From: Ypsolopha sequella
Taxonomy: Eukaryota > Arthropoda > Insecta > Lepidoptera > Ypsolophidae
DNA length: 64,000 nt
Assembly: GCA_934047225.1 (NCBI GenBank)
Contig: OW204000.1
Coordinates: 18,804,001 to 18,868,000 of the forward strand
Direction of reading: 5' to 3'
The notes under the pieces were generated by a model. That model searched no databases and was not told where the DNA came from. It saw only the letters and a list, made by a program, of their open reading frames with translations. Shown here in pieces: positions 36,001-48,000 of the stretch. The translations under genes were made by a program, and so were the position numbers. The first letter of the stretch is position 1, and every line of letters starts with the position of its first letter.

Positions 36001-39000
36001 TGCGTAATATAGAAAGGGCCACAATAGTCGACTGAGGAATAAACAAAGCTCTTAGCTTCTGAGACACGGAATGAGGGTAAATCTCCCATGAGTGGGTATG
36101 TAGATTTCGGGTTGAGTTTGAAACATATATTGCATTTGTGAACTCTCTGGCGAATAAGGTTCCTGGCTGCAAGAATCCAGAATTTCTGCCTTATAAGCGA
36201 GAGCAAGAGAGCAGGACCAGTGTGTAGATTGGTATAATGAAAATGATCAACAATTAGTTGCGTTATACGGTCTTTAGCGGGGAGTAATATAGGGTGTTTT
36301 TGCCCATAATCTAAGTCTGAATTCTTGAGTCGGCCTCCTACTCTAAGAATTCCACCGTCCAGGAACGGATTTAATTTAAGTAAAGCGACACTACAGCGTT
36401 TATTTATATTAAGCGCTGAAATATCTTGGGCGAAATGCTTATTTTGTAAATAGCGTATGATGTACATTTCTGCAAAATCCAAATCTGATACGGTTATCAG
36501 ACCGCGAGAGGCTAAGCGTTTGGAAAAGCGTAAGACGTAGACCATGGAGTGTAATAACTTCTTCCAGGTGGAGACACGATCAGCTAATTCCTGTATAGGG
36601 TTTAGTACACCAGACTGTGAGACTTCAACTTTAAGCGCGATAGTCTTGGCTTCGAGATGTTGTTTGTTGGGCAAGAAAGGTTTTATAGGCCACTCAACGA
36701 GAGGAGATGTGGTCCACGCAGGAGAGTGAAACCAAAGATCATTAGATATGAGAGATTTAGGAGTCACTGGACGAGTTATAACGTCAGCGGGGTTTTCCTG
36801 TCCACTGATGTGAAACCAATGTTTTGCGGGAGTTTTAGCATTTATTTCCGAAATGCGGTTTGCGACAAATGTATGAAATCTAAAAGCGGGTGAGTGTATC
36901 CACGTCAGCGCGACAGTGGAATCTGAAAATGCAAATATTTTGTTTATATGAATACGTTTGCCTATAATTTCACATAGAGCAGAGAGGAAGTTGGATAAGA
37001 GGAGACTTGCACAAAGCTCAAGACGAGGAAGAGACAACTTTTTGAGCGGTGCTATTCTTGACTTTGATGCGAGGAGCGCGACTGTACCTCCAAGATTCTC
37101 AGCGGAACCTACTCTGATATAGACGACAGCACCGTAACACTGCTCACTTGCGTCAGCGAAGCCTATGAGCGTGACATGAGTGCCTGCGGTTACGCCGTTG
37201 TGGCGCGGAATCTTTATCTGCTGAAGAATGTGAAGTTCAGAGTGGAATTGGTGCCACTTTGAGAGTATAGTTTTATTGAGTATGGGTGTGTCCCAGTCAA
37301 TACCGAGTTTGCAACACTCTTGGAATAAGAGTTTCATAAAAGCGACAACAGGACTTATAAGACCCAAGGGATCGAAGAGGCGGGCGGTTACAGAGAGAAC
37401 GGTGCGTTTTGTACATTCTTCATTCTCTAATTTAATTTTGAAAAAGAAAATATCTTCAATAGGTTTCCATTTCATGCCTACTATTTTAGCGTTAGCGTTA
37501 GCGTCAAATTCAACCGCTTCTGTGTTTTTCTGTGTAGAGGGAATTTTATTCATCATTTCCGTATTATTAGAGATCCACTTGATAAGTCTAAAACCCCCGG
37601 CCGTGAACAGGTCGACCATTTGACTATAAGTCTGTTCGGCTACGTGTAGGCCATCGACAGAATTAACATAGTCATCCATGTACATGTGGTTTTCGGCTTC
37701 ATGTGAGGCGAGCGGATAGCGTTCGCGTTCGTCAGCGGCGAGCTGCCGTACGACTCTCATGGCAAGGTAAGGGGAGCTAGATACTCCAAAAGAGACTCTA
37801 TTAAACTCATATGTATCAATTTTTGCGGTTGGATCGAAGCGAAATAGGATGCGTTGATACTTATGGTGCGAAGGAGTGAGACAGACGCGGAAGAACATTT
37901 TTTCTATGTCTGCCGAGAGAGCGACAGAGAACAAGCGTAGGTTTACCAAAAGCTCGAATATTGTATTTTGTAAGTTCGGCCCTGTATAAAGCAGGTTGTT
38001 TGAAGAGTTACCGGAAGTGGTAGCGGAACTAGCGTTCAGAACAATCCTTATTTTAGATGAAGTCTTGTCAGGGCGATAAACAGCTCTATGCGGGATGTAG
38101 TAACCTTCAGTAGAAGGATTGTCTACTTTCGAGAGGTAACCTTTATTTATATAATCTTTAAGCGTTTCGTTGTAACCTTCTCTGATTTCAGAGTTAGAGT
38201 CTAGACTCTTTTCTAGTTTGATTAAGCGGCATTTTGCGATAGCGTATGAATTTCCTAGCTCGGTAGGCTCATGTTTAAATGGTAGGTGCACGGTATATTC
38301 ACCAGTGTCACTGCGGGTTGTCGTAGACTGAAATATCTCTTCGCATATCTCATCATCTCGGATTATATGTTTCTTAGACGGGACATGTTCAAGTTCCCAA
38401 AAGGACTGCGTGAGTGTTTCTAAAGAAGGCTGCACGAAGGCACAGAAAGCGTCATCAACGGAAGATGTATAATTTTCTTGTAAGCAATTGGCTTTACCCA
38501 TGGCGACATAGCCTAAGGTTGTCTCAATAGCGACAAGAGAAGAATTAGGGGACATAATTTTGCCACTTCCTAATAAAAGCGGGAATAATTCATTGCCTAT
38601 AAGACAATCAATTTCAGCGGGTGAGTTAAAGCTTTCATCAGCCATCTGTAAGTTGCGTAAATGCGTTAAATCAGAGGTGTCAATCGGCGTGTTTGGTAAA
38701 TGATCAGTAATTGTATCTATTACGCGAGCATTGACATTGTATTGACAACGCGGATCAAAGCGAGATTGCATGGTAAAACGAGTGAAACCGAGTGAAGAGC
38801 TCTGTGAACATCCTATTCCTTTAATTGTAGAAGGCGCGTGATTTATTTTCAAATTTAATCGTTCACAACATTTTCGTGAAATAAAATGACTCATCGCACC
38901 GGTGTCCAAGAAAATCCGAACTTTAACTGGTTTTCCAGCGTTATTATTTACGTACACGGTAGCGGTAGGCAACAAAACCGTGGTGTTGTTAAAATTATTT

Positions 39001-42000
39001 GCACTAGGAGTGACAACTGACAACGCCGTGTCATTTGTATTTACGCGTGAAGCTTGCTCAACGTGGTTGGGCTGTGACAAAGCAGGCGAGTGCGGTTGTG
39101 GTGCGGAGAGCGCGGGGGGTGCGCGTGAGTTGACCTGTTGCGGCGTCTGTGCGGGAGTCGAGCGAGCGGAAGGTGCGATCGGCGGCGGGCCGGCGGCGGC
39201 GCAGGAGCCCCTATGGCTTGGTGCGTGATGCGAAGAGGTTGCGGGTTCGATTCTCGGTTGAAAATTTGAATTCTCAATATGTAACTGAGTATGATGTCTG
39301 CGTCTGCAAACACCACAGCGATTTAGCGATTTACAATTTTGCGTAGCGTGGAAACCTAGACAGTTAGTGCAAAAATTATAATTTCTGACAGCGTGATTTT
39401 TATCATAAGCGTTGAGATTAATAAAATATGAACATTTGTATAGCGGGTGGACTTCACCTTTACACAAAACACAGGCGCGAGGTTGATTATGGTTTGGTTG
39501 AAAATCTGAGTTTACAAGAAAAGTTTTAGATTTACTAGAAGCGGGCAAATTGTAACATTTAGCGGGAGCGGGCGAATTGTAGTTTTTATTAGCGTTTTGA
39601 AAGGGTTTCGAAACGGATGACGGGCGTAGTAAGTGAAGTTTACTTTGTTCCTTTACAAACTGAACAACGTCTGCGAATTTAGGGATAGATACGTCGCGGT
39701 TCTTTTGTTCAAAGAGCGCTACAGTTTCGCGGTCGAGTTTTGAGAGGGCCAGATGCGTTATCATGAAGTCTGACAAATCTTTGATTTTTAATTGTTGGAG
39801 TGCGGCCTCGGCAGCGCAGAACTGCTCAAGGAAGTGATCTAATGATCCAGCGGAAGCGTTAAGATTGGGTTTATAGTGCAGCATTTGTTCGACATAATTA
39901 GAAGCTTGAATTCTTTTATCGTCATATTTTTCGATAAGTGCGTTCCAAATGATGGGGTAGTTATCACCAGTAGGTGGTAAGCCAGAGCAAACCGTGAGCG
40001 CCTTACCACTCAATTTGCCTATTAGGTATTGTACTTTCTCAGCGTTAGCTAACCTAGCGTTGTTGTGAATGAGATTACGAAAGTTTTCGTAAAACTGTAA
40101 CCACTTAGTCGGGTTTCCATCGAATGAAACCAAGTCTAGCGGGGGTAATTTTTTGTTTAAAAAATCATTGCTTGCGAGATTTGACTCTAGTGAACTTTGC
40201 ACTGATTTTATAGAACAGTAAAGCCCATCAAATGCGTGTAGGACTTTAAAGTCGGGAGTAGCGTCTTCATCGACTTCCAAGATCGCAATGTTGATCTGGT
40301 CTATTATAGCGGAAAACTCAGTTCTAGTTTTCTCTAATGACTGACATCTGCTTAAAAACTGAGTCGTTAAGCGGTGTGGAAACGTCCAGGCTTAGATCGT
40401 AAATGCTTTGAACTAGCTCAAATAAATTTTCTTTTTTAGCTTCTAAAAATTTGCATTTAGATGTAACTTTCGGCGTTTCATCCTTCTTAGGAGGCATTTT
40501 TCAAGCTAATGAGAATGAGAAGGTAGGTGCGAAATAAAGTAAGCGCTTAAGAGAAACCGCGAATTAATCGGTTGGTATCTGTACCAAATATTATGTATTT
40601 ATTTACTAGCGTGAAATCGTGATATTCAATAAAGAATTCGATACATAGATAAAGGAGAAAATATCAAATAAGCGTAGGCAGGGTACCTTCCTAGTGCGTT
40701 GTGTATGAGTGAGTTTAAATGTAAGCGCATTAAAGGCGAGAGTTGCGTGTACTTTAACGCGTGCCTTGAACGATGCAGGCAGCGCAGGCGGAACTATTTT
40801 GTGCAAGCGGTGACAAATAAACAAAAAGATGGCGGGTTACTTACGTGTACTAGGTTATGGAAATTAAGAACAAATACCTAGTCTACTTAATTTCCTTATG
40901 GAGGGAAGCGTGGATGAGCGTTTTAAGCGTAAAATAGAAGCGGAGGCGTTATGTATTTAAGCGAAAAAAGATAATATCAGGTGATATCGGTATAAAAATG
41001 GCGGAGCCGCGTGGTTTGTATTTCGAGAATTTTGCGTATTTTGTTGAGTATGGTGAGTAAAGAGTAGATGTAGGATCGGGGAGAAGGACCAAAGACTTGT
41101 GGGTGCCGAATAGGTTATTGGTAAAAGGAGATGGGAGTACCTTAGCGAGTATCCTTCGATGCTTCGATAGTCCAGTTGGGTCAGCACACCACAAAGCACT
41201 TAAAAAGTTAGATTTTCACACAACACAATGCATTCCTTGAATGCACACAGGATAGGTATTTTTATTTGAGTCTATATAGTTATTTTGAATATTTATTTGA
41301 TTTTATTTAGAGCGCTCGCGCAAGCCGGCAATTCGGATATTTTTCGGAAGAAGATTAGTTCTTGTTTTTCACGTGGTGGCGTAGTTGTCGCTTCTTGCGT
41401 CCTTTTTCTTTATTCAGCGAAGAGAAGGATGGGTATAGGAATATAGTAAAAATGAATAGTTTTTCTTTGTATGAGTGATTTGTGTGATAGTGTGTGTGCA
41501 CTTATTAAATGTAAAGTAATAAATATTAAATTAAGTAACGCGGCGCGTACAAGTATCTTGGATCAGTAACAATTTTTGTGAAATTAGTAAATTGAAATTT
41601 CGGCTTCCCATAGAAATTCAGTTCCACTCCCGAGTGAATCACTATGGGGAGTCGAAATTTCATTTTAGGAATTTCACCAAAATTGTTATTGATCCATGAT
41701 ACTGATCACTTACCAAGCCACCAGTATGAATTTGGACGATGATCAAAAATTCACCTTTCAGTTTCACCCACTTTCAGATGTGCACTTGTAAGAGGGACAT
41801 ACTGTATAATATATTGCATATACATAAGTGTACGCATCAGATTTAGTTTCAGTTTCATTTTTGAATTTGCCTTCACCCATCTATGGATCCTATTTATAGT
41901 TCGTACTTGTATATATGTAATATACCTATTAATAAATAATATTCCGAAAAAAAAAACTGTACAATAACAAAGAAGCGGATATAGTAAGTAGTTTAATATA

Positions 42001-45000
42001 AATTGTATTCACGAAATAACCTTTTTCTCATTACAAACAATAATGTTACGAAAGCCCCACGTCCATCAGTACGAAATTAAAACAAATTCAAACACAAGTT
42101 ACATCTTAGTACACTGCCGACTTCACAATAAAGACCCAGGTTTATTCTAAAATAAACCTTAACACAACTTCAGAGGCTGTACTATTCTATTTCTGACGTT
42201 AGCGCCGTCGTTGCAGCTGTAGGCGTCAAAAGAAAGTGAAGCGATTCTAATAAAAGTAATTACAATAGAATTGGAATGAAGACAATAATTGTATATACTC
42301 GATATCACTTCAGACAAGAGGGGCGGGGCTGATATGGTCGCTTTTGATGAGAAAGCTCTGGAACCTTTGTCACAGTTAAGGGGCAGGTAGCCGCCAAGGA
42401 CCTTGAGTCAACCTGTGTTGATACAAATATCGGCAGAAACTATATTGAAATAACGTTTATATCAGTGCGCACTGCATTACGACGTCACGTCGCTGTGTCT
42501 CCGGATAGCGCAAAATAGGAGAAAATAATACTTCTCACTTGGACGCTATAGACCGAAAAAAAATCCATAAATAATTTTTCGAAGCAATATTTTCCTTGTA
42601 TTTTAGTGCAAGAACCATACAAATAACATTTGTGGTTTCAAAGAAATAACCAATTTTACTTAATTTTAGTCTAAAAACAGCTTGACTTTGAACAATATTT
42701 TCATGCAGTTTCTTATACGCGAGAATAATTTCTTAAAATGGTGTTGATCTTTATAGTTTAACTAATAATATATATTATTTTCATAATTTAAAACATAATT
42801 TTTTAAACCGTTTAATCAGTAGAGTCATTTTCGGATGACGCTGGAAAGAGGCCCCTTAAGACAATCTTCTTACTCATTCGTAGTTTGACGTTTGGTTGAT
42901 ATGTAACAGATTTATAGGAATAGTGGAGATAACGAGACCTGACATGGCACTTATTCATATTATAACAGCTGCAAATACTGATGGGATTTATTTAAAATTT
43001 AATCGGTAAAATAAAAGTCAACTATGAGTTGAGGTAATAAATAAACATTTATTGTTCATAAATATTTATTCAAATAATACAAAAGACAAATGGGCCAAAT
43101 AGTTACTGCTTACGAAGCAGTTATTATTACACAGTTTATTGATATAGCGCATTTATGGACTTTATGGACATGAGTTTATGGACAGATGATGGTACCTAAT
43201 CGTTCCTACATGGAATATAAATCTTTTTGACATAACTTAATTATATTACAATTTATTTTTTAATTTTTGACTAAAAATATTATAATTTTACAGTTAATTT
43301 CATAATAATTATACTTTAAGTATAACTTTGTAATCTTTCCAATATTCTTTCACATGTAACTATAAGTATATTTGTTATTAATAAATAAATCTAATCTAAT
43401 CTAATTTATTCCTAGCTCCTTATTATACGCACTAGAAAAAAACCTGACATTTTCTAAAATAAAGTGCACCTGCAAAAGTATAATCTACAAATCGATAGAT
43501 TATAGCCCAAATATTTAGGGCGGGTTCTCCCAATAGTGTCTCTTTTAAACACATTTTGAACCGTAAAATGGTGATAATAAAAATTAAAAAAAATCTTTTT
43601 TTACTCTTTCACACTTAATGTTTCAGCCAAGATTACTTGCATTTCCTTGCATCCAATAAAACCGCAAAGATAGGCCTAAACTATGGTGTAAATATTTTTT
43701 TATTTGAGTTATATTTGGTTGTAGACAATAAAACTTATACCAAAGTAAAAGGGAGTTTTTCAGTTTTGTCGTAGTTTAGGGATGAAAGATATTTTGTGAC
43801 TGATATTGCTTAATATGATATTATCGTCGCCATGAAGTACCTTGATGTTAAAATCAATATCTACGGAACTTGATAAGCATTAACCGTTTTAATTCTCATT
43901 ATTATCGCTAAAACAATAGAGCGCAGTCTAGATCGTGTCTGTCCAAACTTAAACATCTTTTTGTCTCATCTACTTTTTACCAAATTTCATGACGTTCCGA
44001 TCAACAATACTTGAGTTATCGTTGGAAAAACATTCATACTTACATACATACAAACTAGGGTTGCCAGATGGTCGGGATTCGTCGGGATTGTCCCGACATT
44101 TCATATGATGTCCAGAGTCCCGACAAAATACAAATTGTCCCGACAAATAACTAATAATTACCATCGGTTGGCAAAAAAGTATTTTATTGTAATAACTTTA
44201 ATTTTAATAATAAAAAACGAATTTTTTGATTCGTAATATTTATTTGTCCCAACCACAATCCCAAAATCCCGACTTTTTGAAATTTTGCCCAGATATTTTG
44301 GTTTTCCCAAATGCCGGATTGTTCAAGTAGACACGGAGAATTACGGTCGCTCGTTAAAAAAAATGGGTATTATTTAATGTAAGTCCAATTCCTTTTTAAC
44401 GAAAATAATGGGCAGGTAATATTAAATTTACCCATTTAAAATCTCAACAATTGAAAAAAAAATGTATATATATATATGTCAAATATTATTAGAGTGCATT
44501 ACAAACTAGAAAATATAGGAACAAATCCAAGGACAAGAATTTGGTAAAAAGGCCCGGGGAATTTTTTCAAATTCTTGTCTTTGGATTTGTTTGTGATTTA
44601 TATTTTCTAGTTTGTAATGCACTCTAATAATATTTAGAGTATTCATAGCTATGGATTTCGCAAAATAAACATAATCTTATATATATGTTCCTGAATGGAC
44701 AGAAAACAGGCCTGATGAGAAGATTTTCTTAAAAAAAGTGAACTTCGTTCAGGTATTCATTCACTTTTTGGTTTCAAGAAGACAATGAATGTATCTAAGT
44801 GTAACCTCCAACCTTCTTTGGAATAACCTCAAACAAATTGCAAATTGCTTTGTATGCAAATTTTATGCACTCCTAGGAATGCATCCTGCTTTCGAAAAAT
44901 AAACGACCTTGAACCTTATGAGACGAGACTTCTTTTGAAAGTGTAGTTACTCACTAAACTTTGACACACCTAGGCTAGCATGCATGCCTCAAATATCGAT

Positions 45001-48000
45001 TGCGACGATTCAAAAGTATTCACAACCTAAACTCCGGCCGTTCATTCGAGAGAATGGTGACGTTTGCAAATGTCAGGGGATAAAACCTTTTTTTTACTGT
45101 TTTGCATTTCAATATTTTATATTTATCATGATGATTTTAGGGTAGATTGTATATCGTTAAAAGGTCCCATTTGTAAATAAAAAGTATTTTTGTCGTATAT
45201 ATTTTCCACTTCCTAGTACAAAACTTAACGAATCAGCTGACTCAATTTCTACGTAAAAGTTAAAAAAAGCGCAAAAAATATTATTTTTGGCGAAAAGTTG
45301 TCTATTAGCGATACTGTCAAGTTATTTCTGTCAAATCAGCAATCATAATGCCTGCAGTATGAATCCTCGACTTTTTGAATCAACATTTCAGAAAAAGGTT
45401 TATAATATCTGCGGTGTAAGGCAGTGTTGTCGTATTATAAAACTGATATAACTTACCAAATAATAAGATCGTATATATATTCTATTCCAGGGTTTTTATC
45501 TATAAAAAAAGTTTAAATAATCATGATTTGGATTTATTTCGTCCCATTTGTTGTACCGTTGATATTTTTTTAACGTGCCTTTATTTATTTTTGTCGTGAA
45601 GAAGCTCTTGTTGACTTGTAGTATTTTTTCGAGATATCACCACACTCCATCTGTCATCATTCTCTCGAATGAACGGCCGGAGTTTAGGTGAGTTACGAAA
45701 TGATGCCAAAACACACCACCTGACACGCTAGCCAGAACACGCGATATTACCTACTGCTGTTTAATTAAGTAAGAATCCACTCGAAAAGTTTCCATTAGAA
45801 TATATTAGGAGATTAAATTGTCGTGTCTGGTAATCTTATGTATTACTGTTTTTTGTGTGAACGATGGCTGACATACAGGTCGTATCTGTGATATGTTTTG
45901 AACGGCAGAGGCGTGCACAGAACTTTTTGTTGGAAAAGCAAGCAATTGGTCAAGAATAACAATAAAAAAATATGAAAAAATTTAAATATCACTTTGATAA
46001 AAAAAAGTTTGTATTGAAAATTGTCACTCTAGGGTAGACATTGTCTACCCTGGCGTCATACAAATATTCTTTTTTCAAAGTGATATTAAATTTTTTTCAT
46101 TTTTTTTTTATTATTATTCTTGACCAATTGCTTGCTTTTCCAGCAAAAAGTTCTGTGCACGCCACTGTTGAACGGTGATGGTTTTGAAAGTTAAACTACT
46201 AAAATATGTTCTACTAATTATTTTGGAATAAAAAAATGCTTATTACAAGATTTAAAAACAACAATTTTTTAGACGGTGTGGCTCAACTTTATGTATGTGT
46301 TTGAAAATTGAGCTAATAAAAACGTTTCCATACAATAAAGTTTAAATACTCGTGAATTACTATGGCAAGGTGATTTATTTTGATGGAGTTTTAAATGTTG
46401 TAACATAAAAGTTATTTAGTGTGATGAGGGCCCGTAGCACAGTGTTTAATCGCGCGCGACGCAACTTAGTTGAATCACAAATTTCAGGAGCGTGACACGA
46501 TGTTTTTGCGATTAAACGGTTCGTCACGCTCCTTGCACTTGTGATTGATAGTAGCGTCTCGCGCGCGATTAAACATTATGCTACGGGTCCTGTACCACAT
46601 GTGATATACCCTGTCACAGATATATTCTATATGTACGAGTCCTTAGTACGAATACGCGTAAGTAATTAGAATAGGTTTTGTGCGATTTATTGACAAAATA
46701 TTAACAACAAACCAGTTGGGCAGCTTACACCAGCCACATCTATGTATAAGGTAATGATTTAAAAGCTTACCTTGAAGAATATGCCTAAATAATATCTCTT
46801 TTCTCCCGTCTTCAGCAGGGGCATTGTCCACCGCGTTACGCCGAGCTCATCGTCTTGACAGCTTGTGCATTCTGAAACAGACAAAAGTTTGTGAAAGTGA
46901 ATGGTTCTGCCCAAAAACAAACTTCGCTATCTAAACATTTTCAGTTTATTCCATTTTCATACGAAGGCACAAAATATACGCCAGGCCTAGCTTTTAGACC
47001 ATGGGCGTACTGTAAGTAACACTATGTATGGAGTAAAAAGATGTGACCAATACGGAGATGTGTAGAAAATAAACTACATCAAAACAAACAGGGTTGACTG
47101 AGCCCAACCTCCAGGTACAGTCAGTACAGTCAGCAAAAAAAAGTAACAAGTAGGGCCCTACTAAGTTCGATAGAGCATTTCAAAAGTTTGCGCGTCCAAT
47201 GTTGGTACTAATGTGAGTCAGCCTCATTTTATCGAAGATCGATTTATTTGAAAAAAAATCGATTCAGCATCGTTTTCAGCAAGATTTGACCAATTCGTAA
47301 TTTTGTGGAAAAAATACTACTTCAAAATAAACAGGGTTGGCTAGCGCAAACTTCAGCATTTTGTGCAGTCAGCAAAAAAAAATTGCTCCAGGTTGCGCCC
47401 AGCTAAACTTATTAATTTTGATGTAGTTTATTTTCTACACAACCACGAATTTGTCCCATCTTGTTACTCGGTACATAGAGTTACCGACTGTACGCTCCTG
47501 GTCTATTTTGTTTGCGCAATAGGGGTTAGTGTTTCTGCACTAAAAATGATGAAGTCATCGCTAGGAATGGATATTTATATAAAGTATTCCATCTGCTGAG
47601 CAAAGATAACCTATGAGTCGTCTTTGTCGTAACTTAACCCCTTCAATCCAGCTAAAGCTTGCTCACTTCAGTCACAAAATCGTATTACTTAGCCCTGAAA
47701 TAGATTTACACACAAAGGTGCACTCTCATTGCTTCATTCAGAATATGCTGAGCAACCAAGACTAATAGGCACTTTACCTGGATTAGTACATGAATGAATG
47801 AATGAATGAATATGTTTATTTATTTCAAAGATAACTTAATCTAAATACATCCCACAAAACCAAGTAGAAATTTGGTTTGTATGTATTTTTATAAATTCGC
47901 GAAGTTATATAAAACTTACCTTTTACAAAACATGGAAACATTGACAGATTAAATTAGCATTTTATTACTAACTATTAATGTACCTATCTACTTATAATTT

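Larger units (their letters stand above)
34551..41551 (-). mobile_element. BEL/Pao retrotransposon 2, nearly complete
   Basis: The 7001-bp element lies on the minus strand in lectin intron 3, in the same direction as the gene. It is flanked by AGTAT (34546-34550 and 41552-41556), the 5-bp duplication expected for BEL/Pao. It has two 454-bp LTRs that look identical by eye, a primer site, a polypurine tract and one long polyprotein frame. By appearance it is a recent insertion. The only visible lesion is a one-base shift near the start of gag. Confidence 0.95.
34488..41758. mobile_element. (TA)CAAGGTGA foldback MITE, split by BEL/Pao element 2
   Basis: The left part 34488-34550 (TACAAGGTGACTTTTTGATC, CATACTGGAGGC) and the right part 41552-41758 (GAATCACTATGGGGAGTCG, AATTCACC) join into a MITE of about 265 bp, the same length as the copy at 17932. 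The BEL element between them is therefore the younger insertion. Confidence 0.85.

Noticed and set aside
38902..39346. Plus- and minus-strand frames of 65-108 codons within BEL element 2
   Set aside because: They overlap the Pro/Ala-rich gag linker of the polyprotein, where base composition opens other frames.
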